DNA from: Bradyrhizobium diazoefficiens
GTDB taxonomy: Bacteria > Pseudomonadota > Alphaproteobacteria > Rhizobiales > Xanthobacteraceae
DNA length: 64,000 nucleotides
Direction: 5' to 3'
Assembly (NCBI RefSeq): GCF_018131185.1
Contig: NZ_JAFCJE010000013.1
Location: forward strand, 1 to 64,000
A program made the translations under genes and the position numbers. Position 1 is the stretch's first letter. The number at the start of each line of letters is the position of its first letter. The notes beneath the pieces are model-generated. The model worked only from the letters and a program-made list of their open reading frames with translations, did not search any database and was not told the DNA's origin. Below are positions 16,855 through 25,902 of the stretch, piece by piece.

Positions 16855-17530
16855 GTTTCTCTCCCTTGGGCTTCCGTTTCTTGTTGTCGGTATCGTTGCC
16901 TGCCGCGATCAGCGACAGGAAGAAGGCGAGATAGCGGTCGATCGCCTCGATCACCTTCGCCCGAGACGAGGGTGCCGCGCCCATCACATAGTGCTCGAGG
17001 CGGATGTAGATCAGGCCTGCCGCGAACAGCCGCGCGGTCTCGCGCGGGTCCGGCGTCGACACGAGGCCCGCCAGCGCGAAGCCGCGGAAGTAGTCCGTCA
17101 TCAGGCTCTGCTCGCGCGCGTAGAAATGATCGGCGAATTTTGCGCGGATGCCGGGCACACGGTTGCGCTCGGCGGTGATGACTTTCTGGAACTGATGTTC
17201 GCGCGGGTCGGACCATTGCTCGACGAGGTCGAGTGCGAACTGACGGCAGAACGCGGCGGGCTGGCGCGCGAGCTGCTTGTAGCGCGGCTCTTCCAGCCGG
17301 CTCGCCGAACTCGCCGGACCGTGCTCGCTGACGATCGCCTCCAGGATCGCGGCCTTGCCGGGAAAGTGATTGTAAAGGCTGCTCTCGCGGATGCCGACGC
17401 GGCGCGCCAGCTCGCGCATCGAGGCGCCGCCATAGCCGCTCTGCGCAAACAGGCTGAGCGCCTCGGTGAGGATGCGCTCTCGTGTCGAAGGCGCAGCCGC
17501 TTCCGCCGCGTTGGAGGTGTGGACAGCCAT
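16832..17530 (-). CDS. TetR family regulator of the flanking catabolic genes
   Basis: The 232-residue protein opens with a TetR DNA-binding domain: ERILTEALSLFAQSGYGGASMRELARRVGIRESSLYNHFPGKAAILEAIV (about residues 18-68). The C-terminal ligand domain is followed by a lysine-rich tail (KKRKPKGEKRGK). ATG 17530 is chosen because upstream in-frame sequence is the operator itself. It heads the minus-strand operon with the CMD and SDR genes and faces a divergent tctC. Two palindromes in the shared promoter region strongly suggest autoregulation and control of both sides. Confidence 0.92.
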   Translation of the reverse strand: MAVHTSNAAEAAAPSTRERILTEALSLFAQSGYGGASMRELARRVGIRESSLYNHFPGKAAILEAIVSEHGPASSASRLEEPRYKQLARQPAAFCRQFALDLVEQWSDPREHQFQKVITAERNRVPGIRAKFADHFYAREQSLMTDYFRGFALAGLVSTPDPRETARLFAAGLIYIRLEHYVMGAAPSSRAKVIEAIDRYLAFFLSLIAAGNDTDNKKRKPKGEKRGKAAPD

Positions 17531-17536
17531 GATCAC

Positions 17537-17566
17537 TTGACTAGCGAACGATCGTTCGCTAGTCAA
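17537..17566. promoter_or_regulatory. 30-bp perfect palindromic operator
   Basis: The 30 bases from 17537 to 17566 are a perfect palindrome centred between 17551 and 17552, with core GAACGATCGTTC. It begins seven bases upstream of the TetR start codon, so binding would block the TetR operon and probably the divergent promoter. Confidence 0.85.
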
Positions 17567-17570
17567 CCGC

Positions 17571-17586
17571 ACGAACGATCGTTCGT
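17571..17586. promoter_or_regulatory. Second palindromic operator, 16 bp
   Basis: ACGAACGATCGTTCGT at 17571-17586 is a perfect palindrome sharing the GAACGATCGTTC core with the site at 17537-17566. The centres are 27 bases apart. Two adjacent sites suggest cooperative binding of TetR dimers. Confidence 0.85.
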
Positions 17587-17649
17587 TTTATCTCGCGTTT
17601 CAACTCCGCCCGAAGAACAAGCGGAGAGCAATTTTTGGGAGAATGGTTC

Positions 17650-18639
17650 ATGGCGCGCTTCGCCGGCCTTCGCTTGCTTCGGGCCGTAACATGGTCGTTG
17701 GTCGCAACGTTGCCCGCGATGTTGCCGGCGCACGCCGAGGATCCAGCCGCCTACCCCACGCACAAGATCAAGATGCTGCTGCCTTATGCGGCGGGCGGCG
17801 GCGGCGACGTGGTCGGCCGGCTGCTTGCCGAGAGGATGGGCAGGACGCTCGGACAGAGCATCTATATCGAGAACCACACGGGCGCTGCCGGCACGCTCGG
17901 CACGCAGATGGTCGCGACGTCGCCCAATGACGGCTACACCATTACCGTCGGCGGCATGACCACGCATGTGCTGGCACCGGCGATCTATCCAAAGCTGCCC
18001 TACGATTCGATCAGGGATTTCACCACCATCGGGCGCGTCGGGACATCCTCGATCATGCTGGTCGCGACCAAGAATTTCGCGGCCAACGACATCAAAGGCC
18101 TGATCGCGCTCGCCAAGAAGGGCGAGCCGATCCAGTACGGCAGTTGGGGCGTCGGCTCGACCGGGCAATTCTGTGCCGAGATCCTGATGCAGCAGACCGG
18201 CATCAAGATGGACCACGTGCCGTTCAACGGCATCGCGAAGCTGGCCGGCGACCTGCTCGGCGGCCACATCTCGCTGGCGACCCTCGACGTCGCGACCGCG
18301 ACGCCACTGGTGAAGGAGGGATCGATCAAGGCGCTGGCCGCCTGCGGCGAGCGTTCGCCGAGCCTGCCCGACGTCGCCAGCTACAAGGAGCAGGGCGTGC
18401 CGTTCGACCGCAGCCTGTCCTGGGCGATGTATGCGCCCGCGGGGCTCGCGCCGCCCATCGCCACGAAGCTGTCGGCGGCGCTGAAGGATGCGCTCGGCGA
18501 CGCCGTCGTGAAGGAGAAGCTGCTGGCGCTCGGCATCACGCCGCAATTCATCCCCGGCGAAGAGCAGCGCGACATCAACGCCCGCGACATCGCGGCCTGG
18601 AAGCAGGTTGCCAAGGACGCAGGCATTGAGGTCAAGTGA
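17650..18639 (+). CDS. TctC/Bug-type tripartite tricarboxylate transporter binding protein
   Basis: The 329-residue product has a signal peptide (residues 1-32, ending LPAHA) and the Bug family fold. Recognisable segments are YPTHKIKMLLPYAAGGGGDVVGRLLAERM, IENHTGAAGTLGTQ, PNDGYTI and GQFCAEIL. These periplasmic proteins bind carboxylates for TctAB uptake or for sensing. No tctA or tctB gene is present, as is common for orphan Bug proteins. ATG 17650 follows TTGGGAGA. It is divergent from the TetR operon and is followed by a VOC gene. Confidence 0.93.
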   Translation: MARFAGLRLLRAVTWSLVATLPAMLPAHAEDPAAYPTHKIKMLLPYAAGGGGDVVGRLLAERMGRTLGQSIYIENHTGAAGTLGTQMVATSPNDGYTITVGGMTTHVLAPAIYPKLPYDSIRDFTTIGRVGTSSIMLVATKNFAANDIKGLIALAKKGEPIQYGSWGVGSTGQFCAEILMQQTGIKMDHVPFNGIAKLAGDLLGGHISLATLDVATATPLVKEGSIKALAACGERSPSLPDVASYKEQGVPFDRSLSWAMYAPAGLAPPIATKLSAALKDALGDAVVKEKLLALGITPQFIPGEEQRDINARDIAAWKQVAKDAGIEVK

Positions 18640-18663
18640 TCGAGTGACGAGAGGAGCGCGAGC

Positions 18664-19200
18664 ATGAGCCGCATCTTCGGCGCGGTGCGCCAGAACGGCT
18701 ACGTCGTGCGGGACATCCAGGCTGCGATGAAGCATTGGATCGAGGTGATGCGCGTCGGCCCCTGGTACTACATGGACCGCGTCAAGACCGACTGGTTCCG
18801 TCATCGCGGCCAGGATTCAGCCGTCGAGATGAGCATTGCGCTCGCCAATTCCGGCGACCTCCAGATCGAGCTGATCCAGCAGCGCAACGATGCGCCTTCG
18901 CTGTACAAGGAGTTCCTCGACGCCGGCCACGAGGGCCTGCAGCACATGTCCTATTGGAGCCTCGACTATCAGGCGCTCTACGACAAGGCCCTCGGGCTCG
19001 GCTACAGGATCGGCCACGAGGGCCAGATCGGCGGCGACAAGGGCCGCTTTGCCTATTTCGACACCCAGGCCCATCCGGGCACGGTGATCGAGATCTCCGA
19101 CATCAGCGGCACCAAGGGGCCGTTCTTCGAGCGTGTCCGTCAGGCGGCGTTGAACTGGGACGGCACGCGGCCGATCCGTGAGGTCGGGGCAAAATCGTAA
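18664..19200 (+). CDS. VOC (glyoxalase/bleomycin resistance) family protein
   Basis: The 178-residue protein starts IFGAVRQNGYVVRDIQAAMKHWIEVMRVGPWYYMDR, typical of glyoxalase_4/methylmalonyl-CoA epimerase-like VOC proteins. Paired beta-alpha-beta-beta-beta units place metal ligands around GLQHMSYWS and GTVIEISD. The substrate is unknown. A GAGAGGAGCGCGAGC ribosome region precedes the ATG, and only 24 bases separate it from tctC. Together with SDR and CMD genes this suggests a pathway for an aromatic or cyclic carboxylate. Confidence 0.9.
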   Translation: MSRIFGAVRQNGYVVRDIQAAMKHWIEVMRVGPWYYMDRVKTDWFRHRGQDSAVEMSIALANSGDLQIELIQQRNDAPSLYKEFLDAGHEGLQHMSYWSLDYQALYDKALGLGYRIGHEGQIGGDKGRFAYFDTQAHPGTVIEISDISGTKGPFFERVRQAALNWDGTRPIREVGAKS

Positions 19201-19341
19201 GGCCCCGTCATGGACCTCGCCAATGCCCTTCGAGGGCGCGCAAGACGATGCAGGAGCCGGCCGGGTTCACGTCATTGCTGGCGCGGTAGACGGCTATCCA
19301 TGGTAGGATGAGCCCCGCATTCGAACCTGCAGCGAGGCAAC

Positions 19342-20154
19342 ATGTCCGACACTGACAAGGTTTTCGCCGGCTCGATTCCGAAAATCTACGACGAGTATCT
19401 CGTCCCAATGATCTTCTCGGTCTACGCGGAAGACATCGCAAGACGCGTCGCGGCCCGCTCTCCTGCGGTGCTGCTCGAGATCGCCGCGGGCACCGGCGCA
19501 GTGACGCGCGCCGTGGCAGCGGCGCTGCCGCGCGGCATCCGCTATGTCGCGACCGACCTCAACGAGCCCATGCTCGCGGTCGCCGCGCAACGCCAGGGGG
19601 ATGACGACCGCATCACCTGGCGCCAGGCCGACGCAATGGCCCTCCCCTTTGGCGACGGCGAGTTCGACGTGGTCTGCTGCCAATTCGGCGCCATGTTCTT
19701 TCCGGACCGTGTCAAGGCTTACAAAGAGGTGAAGCGAGTCCTGAAGCGCGACGGCACGTTCGTGTTCAACGTCTGGGATCGGATCGAGGACAATGTGCTG
19801 TCGCATGAAGCAACGCTGGCGCTTGCAAAGCTGTTTCCCGACGACCCGCCGCGATTCATGGTTCGCACGCCGCACGGCTATTGCGACAAGACCGTCATCA
19901 GGACCGACCTCGAACGCGCAGGCTTCCGCGACATCTCGATCGAGACGCGATCCGAGATCAGCCGTGCGCCATCGCCCGAATACGTCGCGCTCGCCCTCTG
20001 TCAGGGCACGCCGCTGCGCAGCGAGATCGAGACAAGGGATGCCAGCAAGCTTCAGGCTGCGACCGACATCGTCGCCGAGACGATCCGGACGCGTCATGGC
20101 GCCGGAGCGGTGGAAGGCAAGATTCAGGCTGTGGTGATCGAAGCGCGCACGTAG
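19342..20154 (+). CDS. Class I SAM-dependent methyltransferase
   Basis: The 270-residue protein has the complete methyltransferase core: VLLEIAAGTGAVTRAV (motif I), YVATDLNEPMLAVA (motif II), RQADAMALPFGDGEFDVVCCQFGAMFFPDRVKAYKEVKRVLKRDGTFVFNVWD (motifs III to post III). It resembles UbiE-type small-molecule methyltransferases. The same QFGAMFFPD block is seen in the degenerate remnant at 105-362, so the window holds an intact and a broken member of one family. Transcribed alone; substrate unknown. Confidence 0.92.
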   Translation: MSDTDKVFAGSIPKIYDEYLVPMIFSVYAEDIARRVAARSPAVLLEIAAGTGAVTRAVAAALPRGIRYVATDLNEPMLAVAAQRQGDDDRITWRQADAMALPFGDGEFDVVCCQFGAMFFPDRVKAYKEVKRVLKRDGTFVFNVWDRIEDNVLSHEATLALAKLFPDDPPRFMVRTPHGYCDKTVIRTDLERAGFRDISIETRSEISRAPSPEYVALALCQGTPLRSEIETRDASKLQAATDIVAETIRTRHGAGAVEGKIQAVVIEART

Positions 20155-20187
20155 CTGCAGGCCTCCGCCAGGGCGCCGTCCTGCCTC

Positions 20188-21741
20188 CTACCACCAGCTT
20201 CGCTGCATCGGCTGCGTCGACTGATAGTATTGATACTGGCCGCGCTGCCGGCGTGGAGCCGGCTGTACGTAGGGGTCACGCTGGTAGAAGAAGCCGAAGC
20301 CGTTGCCGCCATTGTCCCAGCTGTCGTCGCTGGCGATCATGTCGGGGGCGGTCGGCTTGCGGGTGATGAAGCCGCCCTGCGGCTCGTTTTTCAGCACCGC
20401 GACGAACTCCGTCCGGTAGTTGGTCTCGCTGCTCAGCGGCTCGTCCGAGATGACGATCGAGGAGCGCGGCAATGCGGTCGGCCCGATGCGATCCCAAACG
20501 TCCTGCGGGATCGTGATGCGGTCGAGGGCATTGCGAGCCTCGTCGCCGTTTTCGATCGTGACCACGCTCCAGCGCAGGCCCGTGTCGGTCTTCGCCATCG
20601 CCGTGAAGATATGCGTGCCGAGCGGCCGCTCGGGATTGCGGATCGTGACGGGGACCTCGATACTGGTGTCGAACACCTCGCCGCCGCCGTCGGGCGCCGG
20701 CTTGTGCGTGTTTCGCCGCACATAGAGCTTCTGCGTCTCGCGGCTGATATAGACCGAGACCGGCTCGCCCGCGAGTTTCGCGTCGGTCGCGGCCTTCACC
20801 GCCTCGGCCCTTCTGGCGGCAGTGGCCTTGGCGGCGTCCTTCGTTGCGGCAACGGCATCGCGCTTCGGCTGCGCGGCCGCCCTGGCGGCGTCGAGCTGCG
20901 TCGCCGCGTCGGCGGCCTTGGCTGCCGCCTTCTGCTTCAACTCCTCAGCCTTGGCGCGGGCCTGATCGTTCTTGACGTTTGCGAGCGTCTTGTCGGCGAA
21001 AGCGAGCTCGGCATCGGCGCGGGCCTTCTGCTGTTCCAGCTTGCGCAGCGTGGCAGGGAGCGAAGCAGCTTCCTTCGCGGCAGCAGATGCAGCCTTCTTG
21101 GCCTCGTCGGCGGCCCTTGTCGCCTCTTCGGCCTCGGCGGAGAGCTTGTTCGCCCGGCCGGGGACGGCAGCGATGGCCTCCGGCTTCGGCACGAACAGCG
21201 AGGGATGAGAGATATCGGTCGGGACCGTGTCGTGCGGCGAGACGATCACGCGCATGCCGATATAGGTCTTGTCGAACACGTTCTCGGCAAAGCCGAACGG
21301 CATCCGCACGCAGCCGTGCGAGGCGGCATAGCCGGGCAGCGGTCCGCCATGCAGGGCGATGCCGTTCCAGGTGATGCGCTGCATATGCGGCATCCAGGCA
21401 TCGTCATACAAGCTCGAGCGATGCTCCCGGTTCTTCTCTAGGATGGCGAACACGCCGGCCGGCGTCTCGCGTCCCGTAGTGCCGGTCGACACCGGCGCGC
21501 GCACGATCCAACCGTCGGCGTCGTAGAAGGTGACCTGCTGGCTCTTGATCGACACGATCGCCATGATCGGATCACCCGCCTGCCGCTGCGCCACCGCCTC
21601 CGCCGGCTGGCGCGCCTGCTTGGCCGCCCCGGCCGGGGTCAGGGCGCCAAACGCGACCATCGCCGCCAGCGTCACAATTCCGGGAGGGCCCCAACGCCGC
21701 GTTGCCAGGGTGGATTGCGCCGTCGTCGGTCGGTCTCTCAT
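20188..21741 (-). CDS. L,D-transpeptidase (YkuD) with long coiled-coil insert
   Basis: The 517-residue protein has an N-terminal signal or anchor (about 15-42) and a YkuD domain (about 55-175) with the catalytic block IALHGGPLPGYAASHGCVRM, including His, Ser-His-Gly-Cys and Arg. A central Ala/Lys/Glu-rich region (about 190-320) is a long predicted coiled coil. The C-terminal part (about 330-515) contains a second YkuD-like stretch with a low-complexity QYYQ tail. It would act in the periplasm, forming 3-3 peptidoglycan cross-links or attaching proteins to the wall. Confidence 0.9.
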   Translation of the reverse strand: MRDRPTTAQSTLATRRWGPPGIVTLAAMVAFGALTPAGAAKQARQPAEAVAQRQAGDPIMAIVSIKSQQVTFYDADGWIVRAPVSTGTTGRETPAGVFAILEKNREHRSSLYDDAWMPHMQRITWNGIALHGGPLPGYAASHGCVRMPFGFAENVFDKTYIGMRVIVSPHDTVPTDISHPSLFVPKPEAIAAVPGRANKLSAEAEEATRAADEAKKAASAAAKEAASLPATLRKLEQQKARADAELAFADKTLANVKNDQARAKAEELKQKAAAKAADAATQLDAARAAAQPKRDAVAATKDAAKATAARRAEAVKAATDAKLAGEPVSVYISRETQKLYVRRNTHKPAPDGGGEVFDTSIEVPVTIRNPERPLGTHIFTAMAKTDTGLRWSVVTIENGDEARNALDRITIPQDVWDRIGPTALPRSSIVISDEPLSSETNYRTEFVAVLKNEPQGGFITRKPTAPDMIASDDSWDNGGNGFGFFYQRDPYVQPAPRRQRGQYQYYQSTQPMQRSWW

Positions 21742-22149
21742 GCCATGCCCCGGTCGGAATGCCAGTCCGCGCTCATGTCGATTACGTGTCAGATTGCGAT
21801 CTTTGGATTAAGAAATCGCAGCCGCCATACGTTCCGTCTGTGGCGATATTCGGCCCGCTTCGGCAACAAATCTCTCATATACGACGGCTTACGCAGGCGG
21901 AAGGGTGGCTTGAGCCTGAGGCTGGTCCGAGGCTGGGTCTCTCGCTGCGGCGAAACGTCCGCCTGGAGGGTCGGATCCGCCGGTTCTTGGACCTCACCGG
22001 GAATGAACGGCGCCAGCGATCACGATCCGGATCACGCGATGCGGCAAGAACGCATATGTCCTTGGGACGGACAGCGTTTCAGGAGGTCGCCAGCACCTTC
22101 CGACCGAACCTCGGCAATCACTGCAACCGCGGTGCGGACATTCACGCCT
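21742..22149. other. Intergenic region without a supported gene
   Basis: About 400 bases lie between the start of the L,D-transpeptidase gene and the end of the desaturase gene. Open frames here are arginine-rich and unlike any family. The promoter of the transpeptidase must lie in the first part. I see no repeat, RNA gene or clear regulatory motif. Confidence 0.5.
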
Positions 22150-23196
22150 TCAGCGGCCTGGCCGCAGGCGTGCCGCCAGCGGCGAGGCGGCTGAGGTCAA
22201 GGTTGCCTCTCCAAAGGAGACGAGTTGCAGCCGCTCCTCGTCCCATAAGGTCAGCCGCACGGTTCGCAAGCTCTGGACCAGCGTAATCCGTCCGACGGCG
22301 GCGAGCTGTGGATGGTCCCGCAACACCTCCGGCAGGCGATAGCAGGGAATTCGACTGCACAAATGATGGACGTGGTGGACGCCGATATTCGCCGTAAACC
22401 ACCGCAAGACACGCGGTAATTGGTAGTGCGAGCTGCCGTGCAGTGCGGCATCGTGAAAATTCCAGGTCTCGTCATGCGACCAGTAGGTGTGCTCGAACTG
22501 GTGCTGGACGTAGAACAGCCAGACACCGATGGACGCCGCCAGAACGACGATCGGCAGGTGTACCAGCAGGAATGGCCCATAGCCGACCAGCCAAATCATC
22601 GCGGCGACCAGAACCGCGATGGCGGCGTTCGTGCCCATCGTACTCAGCCAAGGGGTCCAGCCGCCGCGCATCAACCCAATCGGCACCCGATGCTTGAAGA
22701 TGAACAAATAGGTGGGACCAACGCCAAACATCACGATGGGATGCCGATACAGCCGGTATAGCACCCGACGCCATCGCGGCTGGTCGCGAAACTCGCGCAC
22801 GGTCAACGTATCAATGTCGCCCAAGCCCCGGTGATCGAGATTGCCGGAGTTCGCATGATGGCGGGCATGGTTATGCCGCCAATAATCGTATGGTGTCAGT
22901 GTCACCACACCGATGGCTCGGCCGACCCAATCGTTCACAGCCCGGCCGCGGAAGAAAGAGCCATGTCCGCAATCATGCTGGATCATGAACAGACGGACCA
23001 GCAAGCCCGCAGCAGGGACCTCGAACAGCACGGCGAACCAATAGCCCTGGTCAAGAGCGGCCCAAATCAGCGCCCAGATGAAGCAGAGCGGAACTGCCGT
23101 GATCGCCAATTCGAGAACACCGCGTACACTGTCGGGCTCGCGATAGCGAACGAGCGACTGCACGGATGCGCGCATCTCCGGCATTCCTTGCGGCAT
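22150..23196 (-). CDS. Membrane fatty acid desaturase
   Basis: The 348-residue protein has the three histidine boxes of membrane di-iron desaturases: HDCGHGSFF (about residue 75), HNHARHHANSGNLDH (about 110) and GVHHVHHLCSRIP (about 275). Four hydrophobic segments are consistent with an inner membrane protein. Box pattern and spacing resemble the delta-12/omega-6 acyl-lipid group. It would insert a double bond in membrane acyl chains. ATG 23196 is preferred because GGAGCAGGCGGAA precedes it; the frame is open to 23319. A perfect 16-bp palindrome lies about 115 bases upstream. Confidence 0.93.
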   Translation of the reverse strand: MPQGMPEMRASVQSLVRYREPDSVRGVLELAITAVPLCFIWALIWAALDQGYWFAVLFEVPAAGLLVRLFMIQHDCGHGSFFRGRAVNDWVGRAIGVVTLTPYDYWRHNHARHHANSGNLDHRGLGDIDTLTVREFRDQPRWRRVLYRLYRHPIVMFGVGPTYLFIFKHRVPIGLMRGGWTPWLSTMGTNAAIAVLVAAMIWLVGYGPFLLVHLPIVVLAASIGVWLFYVQHQFEHTYWSHDETWNFHDAALHGSSHYQLPRVLRWFTANIGVHHVHHLCSRIPCYRLPEVLRDHPQLAAVGRITLVQSLRTVRLTLWDEERLQLVSFGEATLTSAASPLAARLRPGR

Positions 23197-23302
23197 TTCC
23201 GCCTGCTCCAAAAAAGTACTGCGATCGCCCGGACGCCTTCGGCAGCGGTTCGGAAATCGTGCCCCGCACGCGCCCATACTGGTCAGGGCTTGGATATCCT
23301 GC

Positions 23303-23318
23303 TGAGCAATATTGCTCA
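23303..23318. promoter_or_regulatory. Palindrome TGAGCAATATTGCTCA upstream of the desaturase
   Basis: Bases 23303-23318 form a perfect 16-bp palindrome. Close variants occur at 23386-23401 and 26778-26793, each upstream of a gene. The symmetry and recurrence in promoter regions suggest a binding site for a dimeric regulator that I cannot name. Confidence 0.7.
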
Positions 23319-23385
23319 CATCAGGCGCGCCGCAAACGGATCGGGGCCAGATTAGACGCGTTCGCGGCCGGCGATTCCCGCAATG

Positions 23386-23401
23386 TGAGCAATATTGAAC
23401 A
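23386..23401. promoter_or_regulatory. Palindrome variant upstream of the zinc-ribbon gene
   Basis: TGAGCAATATTGAACA matches the palindrome at 23303-23318 in 14 of 16 positions. It lies 83 bases from it, on the side of the divergent zinc-ribbon gene, whose start is 110 bases downstream. Confidence 0.6.
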
Positions 23402-23511
23402 GTGGCTGACGGACGGGCGCGGCATGCTCATCGTTACGCGGCCGGCGAATCGGCTGTCATCGGCGGCGGCTTCGGGTCCGGCATACGCCGCCATATGAGG
23501 AGTAGCTTCAT

Positions 23512-23706
23512 ATGTCCGAGGTCTATAGTCGTCCAGAACCGACCTTGATCCCGATACCACGACCACACTGCCCGGCCTGCCAGAGCCGCATGATGCTGAT
23601 TCAGGTCGGGGCAAGTCGCGACGGCCTCAATCTGCGCATCTTCAAATGCTCCAAGTGCGGGAACGTCCATGAATCTCTGGCCGATCCGATGAGATCAACC
23701 GAATAG
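23512..23706 (+). CDS. Small zinc-ribbon protein (64 aa)
   Basis: The peptide contains HCPACQSRMMLIQV and, about 18 residues later, FKCSKCGNVHES: two CxxC knuckles forming a classic zinc ribbon. There is no other domain. GAGGAG lies ten bases upstream of the ATG. It is divergent from the fatty acid desaturase, and the intergenic region holds two copies of a palindromic box, one toward each gene. Function is unknown. Confidence 0.85.
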   Translation: MSEVYSRPEPTLIPIPRPHCPACQSRMMLIQVGASRDGLNLRIFKCSKCGNVHESLADPMRSTE

Positions 23707-23858
23707 CAGCTGAAGGAGCGCGCGCAAGAAAGCGGCCCTGGCACGGGGGTAGGAACCAGGACCGCCCTTCATCAGATATGATGAGTGGGCATCACATCCG
23801 GTCGTCATCACCAAGTCACCCCGACGACGTTCGTTCCAGGCATATTCTCACGACGCGG

Positions 23859-24152
23859 CTACCAGCGCTTGCGCCAAGCGCCGCCCCAGCTGCTTCGTCC
23901 GCGGACGAGCCCGATGATCAAGAGCAGCAGGACCGCACCCACCACAGCGTTGACAATCTGCGAGACGACACCCGAACCGGGATGAATCCCCAGCTGCGGA
24001 ATGATCAAGCTCGCAATGAAGGCCCCTGTTATTCCCACGACGAGATCACCAACCAAGCCCAGGCCGGTGCCCATGACGATCTGGCACGCGAGCCAACCGG
24101 CCGCGATGCCCACTGCCAATATGACGAAAAGGCCCTCACCAGATATGTTCAT
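23859..24152 (-). CDS. GlsB/YeaQ/YmgE family membrane protein
   Basis: The 97-residue protein has three hydrophobic segments and the family signature AAGWLACQIVMGTGLGLVGDLVVGITGAFIASLI. Members are small stress-induced inner membrane proteins of the transglycosylase-associated group, with no known enzymatic activity. The last residues are basic (WGGAWRKRW). It is transcribed alone on the minus strand, between a zinc-ribbon gene and a small gene on the other strand. Confidence 0.93.
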   Translation of the reverse strand: MNISGEGLFVILAVGIAAGWLACQIVMGTGLGLVGDLVVGITGAFIASLIIPQLGIHPGSGVVSQIVNAVVGAVLLLLIIGLVRGRSSWGGAWRKRW

Positions 24153-24437
24153 TTCACATCCTCAGCATCGGACAACCGAGCAGCATTCCGCCCAATGGTC
24201 AGGTTAGACCTGGGCAGGAGCGGATGATGTGCAAAACTGCTCAAATGACGGTCGTATGATCGGCGCGGGGGTTCATCATCAATTGCGAACCATTCCTTCA
24301 AAGATGAGCAATTCTGCTCTGCAGCCGGGCGACCCAACCGTTAGAGTCTCGAACGTCTCTCCCGCGACCCGGCGCGATGAGCCGCGTCGGCAAATGGCGC
24401 GGCCGGCGCCCTGCAGGCTCGACCAGGAGATCTCATC

Positions 24438-24710
24438 TTGACCATCAGAACAACGCGGACCATCGTATCGTTCGCCAATCCCTTCGTCCTTCAGGGGCTG
24501 GAGGGCGCTCAGCCCGCCGGCGAATATGTCATCCTCACTGACGACGAGCGGATCGAAGGATTGTCGAGAATCGCCTATCGGCGCGTGGCGACGTTGTTGC
24601 AAACGCCCGCGAGGTCTGCCTCCCAATCGCGGACCCGGTCCTACGCGATCAGCCAGACGGAACTGGACGCCGCACTCATGGATCGGCATCAGACGGTCGT
24701 AAGGCATTGA
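24438..24710 (+). CDS. Small hypothetical protein (90 aa), TTG start
   Basis: The product reads TIRTTRTIVSFANPFVLQGLEGAQPAGEYVILTDDERIEGLSRIAYRRVATLLQTP. The segment FxNPFxLxGxxxxxPAGxYxVxTDEExIxxLSxxAYRR recurs in small uncharacterised rhizobial proteins. It has no cysteine or membrane segment. No ATG is suitably placed; TTG 24438 is supported by AGGAGA seven bases upstream. Function unknown. Confidence 0.75.
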   Translation: MTIRTTRTIVSFANPFVLQGLEGAQPAGEYVILTDDERIEGLSRIAYRRVATLLQTPARSASQSRTRSYAISQTELDAALMDRHQTVVRH

Positions 24711-24858
24711 GCGCGGGCAATCCGCTTAACGAGCCTGCCCTAAGCCGCAGGCAGATTGCCTGCTCCAAATCACAGACCGGAGGCGAAGCAAGATTTGCCT
24801 AACGTGCCCGGCAAGGTCTTGCTAGACTGAAGCTCTCTCCATTAGGTTGTGCGACGTC

Positions 24859-25536
24859 ATGCCAAAAGCGCCGAAAAGCGCGTTCGATCCAAAACTCTTT
24901 CTCGCCAAGGTCGGCGAGGGCAAAACCATATTGAAGTTCGACAAGAACCAGGTGGTGTTCTCGCAAGGCGACGCCGCGGATAACGTTTTTTACATCCAGA
25001 AGGGGAGGATCAAGGTTCTCGTCGTCTCGGAGCAGGGCAAGGAGGCGGTGGTCGGAATCATGGAGCCCGGACAATTCTTCGGTGAGGGCTGCCTGAACGG
25101 CCATCCCTTGCGGATTTCGACGACCGTGGCGATGGAGCAAAGCGTGATCACGTCCATCACGAAGCCAGCGATGCTCGTCGCACTCAAGGCCGAACCGAAG
25201 TTCTCCGAGTTGTTCATGGGGTATCTGCTGAGCCGAAACAGCCGCATAGAAGAAGACCTGATCGACCAGTTGTTTAATTCGAGCGAGAAGCGGCTTGCGC
25301 GTCTTCTGCTGCTGTTGGCCAATTTCGGCAAGGACGGCGCCACTCAGCCCATCTCGGCGAAGGTTAGTCAGGAGACACTTGCGGAGATGATCGGGACAAC
25401 CCGATCCCGCGTCAGCTTTTTCATGAACAAATTTCGCAAGCTCGGCTTTATCACCTACAACGGCAAGATCGAGGTTCACACTTCCCTCCTGAACGCGGTC
25501 TTGTATGACAAGCCTGAGATCGCGAGGGACGACTGA
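24859..25536 (+). CDS. Crp/Fnr family transcriptional regulator
   Basis: The 225-residue protein has a cyclic-nucleotide-binding-like beta roll (about 20-140; VVFSQGDAADNVFYIQKGRIKV, GEGCLNGH) and a C-terminal winged helix with SQETLAEMIGTTRSRVSFFMNKFRKLGFI. The N-terminal cysteine cluster of FNR-type oxygen sensors is absent. The cNMP-contact arginine-serine of true CRP is not evident, so the signal is unknown. With four nucleotide cyclases in the window cAMP is a tempting but unproven ligand. ATG 24859 is taken as start. Confidence 0.9.
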   Translation: MPKAPKSAFDPKLFLAKVGEGKTILKFDKNQVVFSQGDAADNVFYIQKGRIKVLVVSEQGKEAVVGIMEPGQFFGEGCLNGHPLRISTTVAMEQSVITSITKPAMLVALKAEPKFSELFMGYLLSRNSRIEEDLIDQLFNSSEKRLARLLLLLANFGKDGATQPISAKVSQETLAEMIGTTRSRVSFFMNKFRKLGFITYNGKIEVHTSLLNAVLYDKPEIARDD

Positions 25537-25592
25537 GACGGTTGGAAGCAAGCGCGCCCCAAGCCCTCTCCTGCAACGATCGAAGGTACCCC

Positions 25593-25820
25593 ATGAAGAA
25601 GCCGACCGTGCAAGTCGAAGAGATCGAGCCGAGAACAATTCAAAGGGCTGACGTGGCACCAGCCAGTGGCTTCTCGCTAATCGTCGATGGCCACTTCAAG
25701 ACCCGCTACGAAAGCGAGACGGCTGCCCGGGCAGCCGGCACCGAGTTGCTCGGCCGGTTCCCGATGCTGCAAATCCTGGTCTACGATGCTGAAACGAGGG
25801 TGCGGTCGCCGCTGCAATAG
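25593..25820 (+). CDS. Small hypothetical protein (75 aa)
   Basis: The peptide begins MKKPTVQVEEIEPRTIQRADVAPASGFSLIVDGHFKTRYESETAARAAGTELLGRFPMLQILVYDAETR. It resembles a short alpha/beta domain of uncharacterised rhizobial proteins in which SGFxLxVDGxxKxxFxxxxxAxxAGxEL is conserved. The ATG at 25593 follows CGAAGG. It starts 57 bases after the Crp/Fnr regulator and may be co-transcribed. No function can be assigned. Confidence 0.7.
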   Translation: MKKPTVQVEEIEPRTIQRADVAPASGFSLIVDGHFKTRYESETAARAAGTELLGRFPMLQILVYDAETRVRSPLQ

Positions 25821-25902
25821 ATTTTCCAATTGATCGGGCTCCGCATCGGGCATCGTCGCCTGCCGCTTCGCGAGTTGTTCGTGAAACCTCGGGAGTGCAT
25901 GA

